55,447 bases of DNA from positions 1 to 55,447 of the forward strand of contig CADBFO010000008.1 in NCBI GenBank assembly GCA_902794005.1, read 5' to 3'. Under the pieces are notes generated by a model. The model made no database searches. It had not been told where the DNA came from and saw only the letters and a list, made by a program, of their open reading frames with translations. Below, piece by piece: positions 8,322 to 16,966 of the stretch. Source of the stretch: an uncultured Bacteroidia bacterium (GTDB taxonomy: Bacteria > Bacteroidota > Bacteroidia > Bacteroidales > UBA932). The position numbers and the translations under genes are program-made. Position 1 is the stretch's first letter. Each line of letters opens with the position of its first letter.

Positions 8322-9692
8322 TTATTTGAACAGGGCCCTTACCAGGGCGGGGATGTCGGCCACTTTCACCACCTCGATACCTTCCGGCCGGGTGTCAAAG
8401 TGGGTATAGGAACTTACAAAAATGCGTTTGAAGCCCACGCGGGCGGCTTCGGTGGCGCGGCGGGCGGCCTGGGAAACGGGGCGGATTTCGCCACTGAGAC
8501 CCACTTCGCCGGCGAAGCACACATCGGCCGGAATGGGATAATCGAAGTTGGAGGAGAGCACGGCGCAGATGACGGCGAGGTCGCAGGCGGGGTCGGTGAT
8601 GCGCAGGCCGCCGGCCATGTTCAGGAACACGTCCTTCTGGCCCAGCTTGAAGCCGGCGCGGCGTTCCAGCACCGCCAGCAGCATGTTCAGGCGCCTTACG
8701 TCAAAGCCCGTCGCGCTGCGCTGGGCGGTGCCGTACACGGCGCTGGACACCAAGGCCTGCACCTCGAAGAGGAACGGCCGGTTTCCGTCCAGCATGGCAC
8801 TGATGGCCGTGCCGCTGAGGCCTTCCCCGTGCATGGGGATGAGCATTTCCGAGGGGTTGGCCACCTCCCGGAGGCCGGTGCCCGTCATCTCGAACACCGC
8901 CAGTTCGCTGGTGGAGCCAAAACGGTTCTTGATGCTCCTTAACACGCGGTACGCGCCGCGGTTCTCGCCTTCGAACTGCAGCACCACATCCACGATATGC
9001 TCCAGAATCTTGGGGCCCGCAATGGTCCCTTCCTTGGTGATGTGGCCGATCAGGATCACCGGAATGCCGCTGCTTTTGGAAAAGCGCAGCAGCTGGGCCG
9101 CCACCTCCTTGATCTGGCTCACGCTGCCGGCCGTGGAATCCACATGCTGGCAGTACATGGTTTGCACGGAGTCCACAATCATCAGGTCCGGGGCCGATTC
9201 TTCGGCCTGCCGGAGGACTTCGCCCATGTCCGTTTCGCTGTAGATGAGGATGCCGGAGGCGTCTCCGCCCAGACGGTCGGCCCGCATTTTCACCTGCTTC
9301 ACGCTTTCCTCGCCCGTGACGTAGAGCGTCTTGAGTTCCGGCCGATGCAGCGGCAGTTGCAGCGAAAGGGTACTCTTGCCGATCCCGGGCTCACCGCCCA
9401 TCAGCACCAGCGAGCCCTTCACGATGCCGCCGCCCAGGAGGCGGTCCACCTCGGCGCTGCCCAGGGACACGCGGTCCTCCTGCGTGGTGGACACATCCTT
9501 CAGCGCCTGCGGCTTCCGGGAACCGCCGGGCACGGTCATGGCCGCAGCCTTGCCGCCGCCGGTCACCACTTCCTTCTCCACCATGGTGTTCCACTCCCCG
9601 CACGCGGGGCATCGGCCCATCCATTTGCTGTATTCATTGCCGCAGTGGCTGCAAAACCACACGGACTTGGTTTTCTTCACAGTTGTTGCCAT
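8322..9692 (-). CDS. radA: DNA repair and recombination protein RadA
   Basis: 456 residues in the standard RadA layout: N-terminal C4 zinc finger (CSHCGNEY...CPACGEW), RecA-like ATPase with Walker A GEPGIGKST, the RadA-specific KNRFG motif (SIKNRFGSTSE), and a C-terminal Lon-protease-like domain (FLNMAGGLRITDPACDLAV). RadA is a DnaB-type branch-migration helicase that processes recombination intermediates. A TATCTTTG box ends 7 bases before the ATG, so the mRNA probably has almost no leader. The gene heads a run of three same-strand genes with gaps of 4-6 bases. Confidence 0.97.
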   Translation of the reverse strand: MATTVKKTKSVWFCSHCGNEYSKWMGRCPACGEWNTMVEKEVVTGGGKAAAMTVPGGSRKPQALKDVSTTQEDRVSLGSAEVDRLLGGGIVKGSLVLMGGEPGIGKSTLSLQLPLHRPELKTLYVTGEESVKQVKMRADRLGGDASGILIYSETDMGEVLRQAEESAPDLMIVDSVQTMYCQHVDSTAGSVSQIKEVAAQLLRFSKSSGIPVILIGHITKEGTIAGPKILEHIVDVVLQFEGENRGAYRVLRSIKNRFGSTSELAVFEMTGTGLREVANPSEMLIPMHGEGLSGTAISAMLDGNRPFLFEVQALVSSAVYGTAQRSATGFDVRRLNMLLAVLERRAGFKLGQKDVFLNMAGGLRITDPACDLAVICAVLSSNFDYPIPADVCFAGEVGLSGEIRPVSQAARRATEAARVGFKRIFVSSYTHFDTRPEGIEVVKVADIPALVRALFK

Positions 9693-9699
9693 ACTTTTA

Positions 9700-9707
9700 C
9701 AAAGATA
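9700..9707 (-). promoter_or_regulatory. -7 promoter box of radA
   Basis: TATCTTTG on the minus strand with 7 bases between box and ATG. Transcription starting at the usual short distance would give a leaderless or nearly leaderless mRNA. Confidence 0.55.
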
Positions 9708-9786
9708 CGAAAAATCCCGGTATTATATTGTTGGTTGGTGGTAGTGGTGGTTGTCCCCTTTGGTAGTTTCCCTCACAGGCCTCGCT

Positions 9787-9893
9787 CGTGACATGTAATG
9801 TTTTAACTGTCAATCACTTGCGTAAAATCCTCTGCGCAAAAAGCGCAGAGGATTTTACGCAAGCGGCTAATAATCAGCATGTTAATAGCCACT
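9787..9893 (-). repeat. 107-bp palindromic element, copy A
   Basis: Centred on a perfect 21-bp stem (9817-9837 with 9843-9863) and an AAAAA loop, the best-preserved hairpin of the five copies. Ends are CGTGAC and GCCACT. By its outer arms it lies opposite to copies B, C and E. It fills most of the space between radA and the divergent metal ATPase gene. Confidence 0.85.
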
Positions 9894-9940
9894 GTGGCGC
9901 GGGCGGAATAGTTTGCAACCGGGTTGCGGGGCGGGTGCGG

Positions 9941-9948
9941 TATCTTTG
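9941..9948 (+). promoter_or_regulatory. -7 promoter box of the metal ATPase
   Basis: TATCTTTG, 22 bases before ATG 9971. It lies downstream of repeat copy A and supports choosing 9971 rather than the in-frame start at 9788. Confidence 0.6.
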
Positions 9949-9970
9949 CAGAAACAAATTCTGCAATACT

Positions 9971-11989
9971 ATGGAAGAAAAACATATCGCCGAGCACGAG
10001 CATGAACATACGTGCGAATGCTGTCACACCCATGCCCAGCACCACAACCACCACCACGATCATGAAGAACACGACCACGGGCACGGAAACCACCACCACG
10101 ATCACGGAGAACACGACCACCATCACCATCATCATGGAGAGGGTGGCAATCGGATGGTGAAAATCCTCCTTGCGGCGGCGCTGCTGGCAGCCGCGGTGAT
10201 TGTCGAGAAAAAGACCGACTGGACCACTTGGCAGTACCTTCTCCTCTATCTCATCCCCTATCTGGTGGTAGGCTGGGACACGCTGAAGGAAGCGGCCGAA
10301 GGGCTCTTCCACGGCGAAGCCCTCAGCGAAGATTTCCTCATGAGCGTGGCCACCATCGGCGCACTCTGCATCGGCTTTTTGCCCGGGGCAGAAACGCAAT
10401 TCCCTGAGGCTGTTTTTGTTATGCTGTTTTTCCAGCTGGGAGAATGGTTTGAGGAAAAGGCCGAGGGCAATAGCCGCCGCAGCATCTCGCACCTGATGGA
10501 TATTCGGCCCGACAGCGCCCATGTGGAACGGGGCAAAGAACTGCAAACCGTTCATCCCGAGGAAGTTAATCCCGGGGAAGTGATTGTGGTCCAGCCCGGG
10601 GAAAAGGTGCCGATGGACGGTGTTGTCCTGGAGGGCCAGTCCAGCCTGGACACCGTGGCCCTCACCGGTGAAAGCGTGCCCCGGAGCGTCCGCGAGGGCG
10701 ACGAGATTCTCTCTGGCTGCGTGAACCAGAGCGGCGTCCTGCGCGTGAAGACCACCAAGGCCTTTGGCGAATCCACCGCTTCCAAGATTCTGGACCTGGT
10801 GGAGAACGCCGCCGGAAACAAGTCCAGAAGCGAGCGTTTCATCACACGCTTTGCACGCATCTATACCCCCATCGTCGTGGTGCTGGCCGTGCTGGTAGCC
10901 GTCGGTCCGGGCCTGATTACCGGACAGTGGGCTACCTGGATTTACCGCGGGCTGCTTTTCCTGGTGGTTTCCTGCCCCTGCGCCCTGGTGATTTCCGTGC
11001 CGCTCACCTTCTTCGGCGGCCTGGGCGGCGCCTCCAAGAAAGGAATCCTCATCAAGGGCGCCAACCTCATGGACAAGCTTGCCAAGCTGCAGACAGTGGT
11101 TTTTGACAAGACCGGCACGCTCACCGAGGGCGTTTTCGAAGTAAGCGCCGTGCACCCGGAAGTGATTGACCAGCAAGAGCTTCTGCATCTGGCCGCCCAC
11201 GTGGAGCGCCATTCCACCCATCCCATTGCCGTGGCCCTGAGGAATGCCTATCCCCGGGAACAGGACGCTTGCACCATCGGCAATGTCGAAGAAACCGCCG
11301 GGCACGGCATCATCGCCACGGTAAACGGTAAAAAAGTGGCCGTGGGCAACGCCAAACTGATGGAAAAGGTGGGCGCCGCCTGGCATCCCTGCCATCAGGA
11401 AGGCACCATCATCCATGTGGCCATCGACGGGGTCTATGCCGGCCACATCGTCATCAGCGACCGCATCAAGGCCGATGCCGCCCCGGCCCTGGAGGCCCTG
11501 AAAGCCGCCGGCGTCAAAAAGACTGTCATGCTCACCGGCGACCAGGAAAGCGTAGCCGCCACCGTAGCCAAGCAGCTGCAGCTGGACGAGTGCCACGCCC
11601 AGCTTCTCCCGGCCGACAAGGTGACCGAGGTGGAGAGGCTCCTCCGGGAAGGCACGCTGGCCTTCGTGGGAGACGGGATCAACGACGCCCCCGTCCTCAC
11701 CCGGGCCGATGTAGGCATCGCCATGGGCGCCCTGGGCTCCGACGCCGCCATCGAAGCCGCCGACGTGGTGCTCATGGACGACAAGCCGTCCAAGATTGCC
11801 GCCGCCGTGCGCATCGCCCGCCGGACCCTCCGCATCGCCAAGGAGAATATCTGGCTGGCCGTCGGCATCAAAGTGGCCGTGCTGGTGCTGGCCACGCTGG
11901 GCCTGGCCACCATGTGGATGGCCGTATTTGCCGATGTCGGCGTCACCGTTCTTGCCGTCCTCAACGCCATGCGCGCGTTGAAGGCCTAA
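9971..11989 (+). CDS. P1B-type heavy-metal ATPase (Zn/Cd/Pb class) with His-rich N-terminus
   Basis: 672 residues. The first ~65 are extremely His-rich (runs such as HHNHHHDHEEHDHGHG) with a CxxC (CECC), a metal-binding tail in place of a canonical HMA domain. Membrane segments then frame the actuator loop (LTGESVP), the metal-site motif SCPCALV (Cys335 and Cys337), the phosphorylation motif DKTGTLTEG (Asp379), an HP motif (HSTHPIA), and GDGINDAPVL. The CPC motif with a C-terminal ADVGVTVLAVLNAMR segment is typical of ZntA/CadA-like exporters of Zn2+, Cd2+ or Pb2+ at the inner membrane. ATG 9971 follows a TATCTTTG box; the upstream extension would read through a repeat element. Its end overlaps comF by 4 bases, tail to tail. 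Confidence 0.93.
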   Translation: MEEKHIAEHEHEHTCECCHTHAQHHNHHHDHEEHDHGHGNHHHDHGEHDHHHHHHGEGGNRMVKILLAAALLAAAVIVEKKTDWTTWQYLLLYLIPYLVVGWDTLKEAAEGLFHGEALSEDFLMSVATIGALCIGFLPGAETQFPEAVFVMLFFQLGEWFEEKAEGNSRRSISHLMDIRPDSAHVERGKELQTVHPEEVNPGEVIVVQPGEKVPMDGVVLEGQSSLDTVALTGESVPRSVREGDEILSGCVNQSGVLRVKTTKAFGESTASKILDLVENAAGNKSRSERFITRFARIYTPIVVVLAVLVAVGPGLITGQWATWIYRGLLFLVVSCPCALVISVPLTFFGGLGGASKKGILIKGANLMDKLAKLQTVVFDKTGTLTEGVFEVSAVHPEVIDQQELLHLAAHVERHSTHPIAVALRNAYPREQDACTIGNVEETAGHGIIATVNGKKVAVGNAKLMEKVGAAWHPCHQEGTIIHVAIDGVYAGHIVISDRIKADAAPALEALKAAGVKKTVMLTGDQESVAATVAKQLQLDECHAQLLPADKVTEVERLLREGTLAFVGDGINDAPVLTRADVGIAMGALGSDAAIEAADVVLMDDKPSKIAAAVRIARRTLRIAKENIWLAVGIKVAVLVLATLGLATMWMAVFADVGVTVLAVLNAMRALKA

Positions 11990-12699
11990 GCCTGAACCAC
12001 CGCCAATGTGGCGACTGAAATGCGTACGGAGGGTCCCAGGGCCTTCCGTACGGCATTGTAGCAGGCCAGCAGGGTGGCACCGGTGGTAAAGGTGTCATCG
12101 ACCAGCAGTACGTGCCGGGCCGGGAAGCCGTGCCGCAGGCGGAACACGCCCTCCGTGTTCTTCAGGCGCGCCTCGGCCCTGAGGCGAGTCTGGCTGCGCG
12201 TGCGGCGGACGCGCACCAGGGCATCGGCCCGCAGGCGGGCGTGCAAGGCCTTGGCCAGCGCCGCGGCAATCACCTCCGCCTGGTTATACCCGCGCCGCCA
12301 TTTTCGCCACCAGTGCAGCGGAACGGGAATCACCGTATCCACATCGGCAAAATGGCCGGCCGATGAGAGGAGCGCCCCCAACTTTCCGGCAAAATATCGG
12401 CCTGCAGAGAGGTTAAAGCCATATTTCAGGGCCTGCGGGATGCGCTTGTAGGGATTCTCGTGGTGGTAAAAGAGAAAGGCGGCGGCATAGGCGTATGGCA
12501 GCAGTTCGCCATCGGCCCGGAAACGCTCCAGCAGTGCATTGAACTGGTCTGCCATGGGGTTGTGCTTCCGCTCCCAATAGAAGGTGCAGGGAAGGTCTGC
12601 CGCACACCAGATGCACAAGTGTTCCTCCTGCGCCGCCAACCGCCGCCCGCACACCAGACACTCCCGCGGCATCATCAAATCCATCATCTCCCGTATCAT
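11986..12699 (-). CDS. comF: ComF family phosphoribosyltransferase-like protein
   Basis: 237 residues with the ComF pattern: N-terminal zinc-ribbon cysteines (CLVCGRR...CIWCAADLP), YGFNLSAGRYFAGKLG, VIPVPLHWWRKWRRGYNQAE, RTRSQTRLRAEARLKN, and the PRPP-like loop HVLLVDDTFTTGATL. ComF proteins act in natural DNA uptake or replication-linked repair; the exact reaction is unsettled. A TATCTTTG box ends only 4 bases before the annotated ATG, so either the mRNA is leaderless or translation starts at one of the in-frame ATGs 12-27 bases downstream (for example 12675, before PRECLVCG). Confidence 0.9.
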   Translation of the reverse strand: MIREMMDLMMPRECLVCGRRLAAQEEHLCIWCAADLPCTFYWERKHNPMADQFNALLERFRADGELLPYAYAAAFLFYHHENPYKRIPQALKYGFNLSAGRYFAGKLGALLSSAGHFADVDTVIPVPLHWWRKWRRGYNQAEVIAAALAKALHARLRADALVRVRRTRSQTRLRAEARLKNTEGVFRLRHGFPARHVLLVDDTFTTGATLLACYNAVRKALGPSVRISVATLAVVQA

Positions 12700-12703
12700 G
12701 CCC

Positions 12704-12711
12704 CAAAGATA
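12704..12711 (-). promoter_or_regulatory. -7 promoter box of comF
   Basis: TATCTTTG on the minus strand, 4 bases before ATG 12699. Confidence 0.5.
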
Positions 12712-12739
12712 CAGCTTTTTATCGACCCCCTTTCTCTGG

Positions 12740-12846
12740 GGTGGCAGCTAAACTCCTAATTATCAGCAATATACGTATAATCCTCTGCACTTTTGGCGCA
12801 GAGGATTTCACAAAAATCGCTGTGATTCAATTTGTTACGAGCCACC
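12740..12846 (+). repeat. 107-bp palindromic element, copy B
   Basis: Begins GGTGGC and ends GCCACC. The central hairpin pairs AATCCTCTGCAC (12779-12790) with GCGCAGAGGATT (12796-12807) around TTTTG, with one mismatch. The left arm carries CTAATTATCAGCAATATACG, the signature used to orient the element. It lies between the comF promoter and the 3' end of fabG. Confidence 0.85.
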
Positions 12847-12889
12847 GAGAAGCCGCCGCAAAGCCGGAAGCCGCGGGAAAAGCGCCCCG

Positions 12890-13636
12890 CTAGCAATACA
12901 TGCCGCCGTTGACGGCGATGACCTGCCCGGTTACATAGGAGGCAAGGTCGGAGGCAAGGAAGAGAGCCACGGAAGCCACTTCTTCCACGGAGGCGCCGCG
13001 CCCCAGCGGAATCATTTTGATGAATTCATCCTTGACCGCCTGGGGCAGGCTTTCGGTCATTTCAGAAAGCACGTAGCCCGGAGCGATGGCGTTGGCCCGG
13101 ATGCCGCGGGCGCCCATTTCCTTGGCCACGGACTTGGCCATGGCGATGAGGCCGCCCTTGGAGGCGGCATAGTTCACCTGACCGGGATTGCCCGTCTGGC
13201 CGGCGATGGAAGCCATGTTGATGATGCTTCCGCTCCTCTGCCGGGCCATCACAGGCACCACGGCGTGCAAGAAATTGAAGGCCGATTTCATATTCACGTC
13301 GATGACGGCGTCCCACTGCTGCTCGCTCATGCGCATCACCAGGCCGTCCTTGGTGATGCCGGCGTTGTTCACAAGGATGTCGATGCGGCCGAAATCGGCG
13401 ACAACCCGCTGCACAACCTCCTGCGTCGCATCAAAATCGGCCGCATTGGAGGCATAGGCCTTTACGCGAACGCCGAAGGCTTCGAGTTGGGCGACGGTTT
13501 CCTCCGCCGCTTCGTTGATGACCAGGTCGGTGAAGGCGACATCGGCCCCTTCAGCGGCATATTTGAGCGCGATGGCTTTGCCGATTCCGCGCGCTGCGCC
13601 CGTAATGAGCGCTGTTTTTCCGGTTAGTAATCCCAT
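12890..13636 (-). CDS. fabG: 3-oxoacyl-[acyl-carrier-protein] reductase
   Basis: 248-residue short-chain dehydrogenase/reductase: NADP(H)-binding TGAARGIGKAIA at the N-terminus, NNAGIT, the catalytic Ser of NMASIAGQTGNPGQ, and Tyr/Lys in VNYAASKGGLIAMAK. The C-terminus SYVTGQVIAVNGGMYC is the FabG form. It would reduce 3-oxoacyl-ACP in fatty-acid elongation in the cytoplasm. SDR relatives with other substrates are hard to exclude because no other fab gene is next to it. The gap to nhaA is 47 bases and contains one unit of a TCAGAATGACA-type repeat. Confidence 0.88.
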   Translation of the reverse strand: MGLLTGKTALITGAARGIGKAIALKYAAEGADVAFTDLVINEAAEETVAQLEAFGVRVKAYASNAADFDATQEVVQRVVADFGRIDILVNNAGITKDGLVMRMSEQQWDAVIDVNMKSAFNFLHAVVPVMARQRSGSIINMASIAGQTGNPGQVNYAASKGGLIAMAKSVAKEMGARGIRANAIAPGYVLSEMTESLPQAVKDEFIKMIPLGRGASVEEVASVALFLASDLASYVTGQVIAVNGGMYC

Positions 13637-13653
13637 ATTTCAGTGTTTTTTTC

Positions 13654-13683
13654 AGATTCTTCGCTTCGCTCAGAATGACAGGG
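13654..13683. repeat. Short dispersed repeat (TTCGCTTCGCTCAGAATGACA type)
   Basis: One unit between fabG and nhaA, matching the cluster at 15116-15230 and, in diverged form, 53569-53597. Such units are common between genes in Bacteroidota. Confidence 0.6.
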
Positions 13684-15105
13684 TTAATGCTTTTTTCTTT
13701 TCAGTTTGGATACGAGGGTGATCAGCAGGGAACCCAGGACGCCGGAGCACAGGGACCCCAGCAAGACGGCGATTTTACCGGCGTCACGCAACTGCTGCGT
13801 CACTTCCGGGGCGATGTCCGGCCCGGCAAAGGAAAGGGTGTCCACGAAAATGCTCATCGTGAAGCCGATACCGCCCAGGCAGGCCACGGCGAAGAGCATC
13901 GGCCAGCTTGCCCTGTCCGGCATGGCGCCCACCTTGAAGCGGATGGCCAGCCAGGAGGCCAGAGTGATGCCCACGGGCTTGCCCAGCAGCAGACCCAGGA
14001 AAATGCCCAGCCCTACGCTGCCCAGCACCGGATCGATCGCCTTGAACACATTGAAATAGGACACGTCCGTAATCTCCACGCCGGCATTGGCCAGGGCGAA
14101 GATGGGCATGATGGCAAAATTCACGATGGGGTTCAGCTTGTGTTCCAGCCGATAGGACGGCGGAATGGTCTTCTTGGTGAGACTCGACAGCCGGCGCAGG
14201 TGGTAACGCTCCGGCCCGTTGGGGAACGGCTCGCCGGAGTGGACGGCCTCGGCCTCGGTAAGGCCATCCCAGAGGATGCGCGCCCGGCGGTGGAACTTGG
14301 CCTTGTTGTAGCGGGCCTCCATGGGGATGAACAGGGCCATCACCACGCCCGTCATGGTGGCGTGGATGCCGCTGTAATAGAACAGGAACCACACGATGAT
14401 GGCCGGCACCATATAGAAGCCGATGCGCTTTTCTCCGAGTTTTTTCATCAGCGCCACGAAGAGGATGACCGCCAGGGCGACGGCCAGCAGCGGCAGGTTG
14501 ATGGTGCCGCCATAGAACAGCGCCACCACCAGGATGGCGATGAGGTCATCGGCAATGGCCAGGGCGGTGAGGAAAACCTTCAGGGAAACGGGCACTTTGT
14601 CTCCCAGGATGGACAGGATGCCCACCGCGAAGGCGATATCGGTTGCCGTAGGGATTCCCCAGCCGGAAGCCGCATGCGTTCCGTAGTTGACGACGGTGAA
14701 AATGAGCGCAGGAACCGCCACGCCGCCGAAAGCGGCGATGACCGGGAGGATGGCTTTCTTGAATGAAGACAACTCCCCGCAAACGATTTCCCGCTTGATT
14801 TCCAGGCCCACCGTGAAGAAGAAAATCACCATCAGGATATCGTTGATGAATTTTTCCATGGTCATTCCGCGGGGGAAGAACCAGTTTACCATGCCGTCCG
14901 GCGAGGCGATATGCATGGTGAATTCGGTGTGCAGGAAACTGTGATAAACGCCTTTTGTAAAGGGAAGGTTGGCCAGGAGCATGGCTACGGCCACACAGGA
15001 GAGCAGCACCACGCCGTTGGCCCAGGGCTGCTTTTTGAACTTGTTCTGGGATATCTGGAAAGAGTGGACTTCCTTGGTCCACCATTTAACAGGAATCAGT
15101 GCCAT
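13684..15105 (-). CDS. nhaA: Na+/H+ antiporter NhaA
   Basis: 473 residues with about 11-12 hydrophobic segments. The paired aspartates of the ion site are visible in ALAIADDLIAIL, along with GLEIKREI, GWGIPTATDIAFA and GGIGFTMSIFVDTLSF. NhaA exchanges cytoplasmic Na+ (or Li+) for external H+ in the inner membrane. An insertion at ~260-320 (EAVHSGEPFPNGPERYHLRR) makes it longer than the E. coli form, as in other Bacteroidota. It is flanked on both sides by TCAGAATGACA-type repeats. Confidence 0.96.
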   Translation of the reverse strand: MALIPVKWWTKEVHSFQISQNKFKKQPWANGVVLLSCVAVAMLLANLPFTKGVYHSFLHTEFTMHIASPDGMVNWFFPRGMTMEKFINDILMVIFFFTVGLEIKREIVCGELSSFKKAILPVIAAFGGVAVPALIFTVVNYGTHAASGWGIPTATDIAFAVGILSILGDKVPVSLKVFLTALAIADDLIAILVVALFYGGTINLPLLAVALAVILFVALMKKLGEKRIGFYMVPAIIVWFLFYYSGIHATMTGVVMALFIPMEARYNKAKFHRRARILWDGLTEAEAVHSGEPFPNGPERYHLRRLSSLTKKTIPPSYRLEHKLNPIVNFAIMPIFALANAGVEITDVSYFNVFKAIDPVLGSVGLGIFLGLLLGKPVGITLASWLAIRFKVGAMPDRASWPMLFAVACLGGIGFTMSIFVDTLSFAGPDIAPEVTQQLRDAGKIAVLLGSLCSGVLGSLLITLVSKLKRKKH

Positions 15106-15115
15106 CGTTTAAAAT

Positions 15116-15230
15116 AGATTCTTCGCTGCGCTCAGAATGACAAACCACGCTCAAAATGACAAGCTGCGCTCAGAATGACAAGCTGCGCCCGGAATGACAA
15201 GCTGTCATCCTGAACGAAGTGAAGGATCTG
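15116..15230. repeat. Cluster of TCAGAATGACA-type repeats ending in an inverted copy
   Basis: Four imperfect 19-bp units (GCGCTCAGAATGACAAGCT and variants) run in tandem, followed by GTCATCCTGAACGAAGTG in opposite orientation. The opposing copies could form a long hairpin between nhaA and ahcY. Confidence 0.75.
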
Positions 15231-16469
15231 TTATCCATAAATATATTTATATTGTTTTGTAGTGAGGGTGTCTATCTTCACGCCCCGGGTTTCCAGTTTG
15301 CGGAGGGCCACATCCCGGTCTATCTCACGGGGAACATTGTTGAGACGGGTTTCGAGCCGGCCCCGGTTCTGCACCAGATAACGGGCGCTGAGCGCCTGGA
15401 TGGCAAAGGACATGTCCATGATCTCGGCGGGATGCCCGTCGCCGGCGGCAAGATTCACCAGTCGGCCTTCGGCAATGATATTTACCGTCCGGCCGTTCTC
15501 CAGCGTATAGGCCTCGATATTGCTGCGGGCGGGCCGATGCGAAACCGCCATGGCCTTGAGGCTCGCCACGGCCACCTCCACGTCGAAGTGCCCGGCGTTG
15601 CAGCAGATGGCCCCGTCCTTCATTTTCAGGAAAGCCTCCGGGCCGATGACGTCTTCGCAGCCCGTGACCGTAATGAAGAAATCTCCCAGCGGAGCGGCCT
15701 CCAGCATGGGCATTACCGTGAAACCGTCCATGACGGCCTCCAGGGCTTTCACCGGATCCACTTCCGTCACAATCACCTCGGCACCCAGGCCTTTGGCCCG
15801 CATGGCCACCCCCTTGCCGCACCAGCCGTAACCGGCCACCACCACGTTCTTGCCGGCCACGATGAGGTTGGTGGTGCGGTTGATGCCGTCCCACACACTC
15901 TGGCCCGTGCCGTAGCGGTTGTCAAACAGGTGCTTGCAGTCGGCATCGTTCACCAGCATCATGGGGAACTTGAGTTCGCCGGCGGCATCCATCGCACGGA
16001 GGCGGAGGATGCCGGTGGTGGTTTCCTCACAGCCGCCGATCACGCCCGGAACCAGCTCCGGAAACTCCCTGTGCAGGGTGGTCACGAGGTCTCCCCCGTC
16101 GTCGATGATGATGTTGGGACCCACTTCCAGCACCCGGCGGATGTTCGCGAAGTATTCCTCTTCCGTGCATCCGTGGATGGCAAAGACGTTGAGGCCTTCG
16201 TGAACCAGCGCGGCGGCTACGTCGTCCTGGGTGCTCAGCGGATTGGAGCCGGTGATGTACATATCGGCCCCGCCGGCGGACAGCACCTCGCAAAGATGGG
16301 CCGTCTTGGCCTCCAGATGCACGCTCAGGGCCACCTTCAGGCCCTTGAAGGGCTGTGTTTTCTCAAAGTCTTTTTGGATGCCTTCCAGAAGGGGCATGTG
16401 GGAGCGTACCCAGCTCAGTTTGAGTTCACCGCTTTCCCACAGGTTGCTATCTTTGATATGACTTGCCAT
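15231..16469 (-). CDS. ahcY: Adenosylhomocysteinase, short type
   Basis: 412 residues. It splits S-adenosylhomocysteine into adenosine and homocysteine in the methyl cycle. Seen: NAD-binding VVAGYGWCGKGVAMRAKGLG, DGGDLVTTLH, EETTTGILRL, VNDADCKHLFDN, and CCNAGHFDVE. It ends at DTLTTKQYKYIYG, so it lacks the last stretch of the common long form, whose Lys and Tyr reach into the NAD site of the partner subunit. It also lacks the long insert of plant/proteobacterial enzymes. This resembles the short archaeal/Thermotoga type. It has its own -7 box 20 bases upstream. Confidence 0.95.
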   Translation of the reverse strand: MASHIKDSNLWESGELKLSWVRSHMPLLEGIQKDFEKTQPFKGLKVALSVHLEAKTAHLCEVLSAGGADMYITGSNPLSTQDDVAAALVHEGLNVFAIHGCTEEEYFANIRRVLEVGPNIIIDDGGDLVTTLHREFPELVPGVIGGCEETTTGILRLRAMDAAGELKFPMMLVNDADCKHLFDNRYGTGQSVWDGINRTTNLIVAGKNVVVAGYGWCGKGVAMRAKGLGAEVIVTEVDPVKALEAVMDGFTVMPMLEAAPLGDFFITVTGCEDVIGPEAFLKMKDGAICCNAGHFDVEVAVASLKAMAVSHRPARSNIEAYTLENGRTVNIIAEGRLVNLAAGDGHPAEIMDMSFAIQALSARYLVQNRGRLETRLNNVPREIDRDVALRKLETRGVKIDTLTTKQYKYIYG

Positions 16470-16489
16470 AATAACTTGACTTGAGCCTG

Positions 16490-16497
16490 CAAAGATA
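16490..16497 (-). promoter_or_regulatory. -7 promoter box of ahcY
   Basis: TATCTTTG on the minus strand, 20 bases before the ahcY start. Confidence 0.6.
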
Positions 16498-16522
16498 GCA
16501 AAAACCTATGGTTTTTCCTAAA

Positions 16523-16651
16523 TCACAGGAAAGAGGCGATGAGCCGCCCCACCATGCCGTACATGCCCAACCCGATGGAGCCCACCTTGGCCCCCAGGTA
16601 AATCATGGCCAGTACGACGGCGAGCTCCAGGAAAAGCAGAAATGTAGACAT
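16523..16651 (-). pseudogene. N-terminal remnant resembling a C4-dicarboxylate transporter (DcuB-like)
   Basis: A 42-codon frame begins ATG at 16651 and stops at 16523-16525. Its peptide (FLELAVVLAMIYLGAKVGSI, then GLGMYGMVG) matches the first membrane helix and glycine-rich turn of DcuA/DcuB anaerobic dicarboxylate transporters, normally about 430-450 residues. The rest of the gene is missing. It starts 5 bases after the lipoprotein remnant, as in an operon. A free-standing small membrane protein is the alternative. Confidence 0.5.
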
Positions 16652-16656
16652 AGCGG

Positions 16657-16892
16657 CTACGGCACCTGAACGTAGAAGGAGAACATGGCAGCGGGGTAGG
16701 AGTCCGATGCGGGTGCTGGGTAGGTTTCACCGTACTGATGACAAGTTCATTGTAGCCATCACCCACCATACCGGTGGCGGTAGCGAAGATGACGGTGAGG
16801 TCCTTGCCGGCCCCTTCCGGATTGTCTTTTTTCTGACAAGCCGGCAGGAAAACCGCCAGGGCAAGAAGCCATATCCCAAATCTCTTTTTCAT
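16657..16892 (-). pseudogene. Frameshifted lipoprotein remnant
   Basis: From ATG 16892 the frame encodes a good lipoprotein signal (FGIWLLALAVFLPACQKK) and about 40 further residues (LTVIFATATGMVGDGYNELV), then turns into low-complexity Pro/His/Arg sequence. Another frame of the same strand picks up at QYGETYPAPASDSYPAAMF and ends SFYVQVP with a TAG at 16657-16659. A single frameshift or short deletion near 16710-16720 explains both. If repaired the product would be only ~78 residues, so internal sequence may also be lost. Confidence 0.5.
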
Positions 16893-16966
16893 GGTTATTC
16901 CTGTGGTAAATTTGTGCAATATAGTGATTTATGTATACCCCAACAACTATAGAAGCCAAAAATTGA

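Noticed and set aside
9788-9970. N-terminal extension of the metal ATPase to 9788
   Set aside because: It would translate repeat copy A and cross the TATCTTTG box; ATG 9971 starts the His-rich domain.
9803-11596. 597-codon frame antisense to the metal ATPase
   Set aside because: Only the plus strand carries the DKTGTLT, CPC and GDGINDAP motifs in order.
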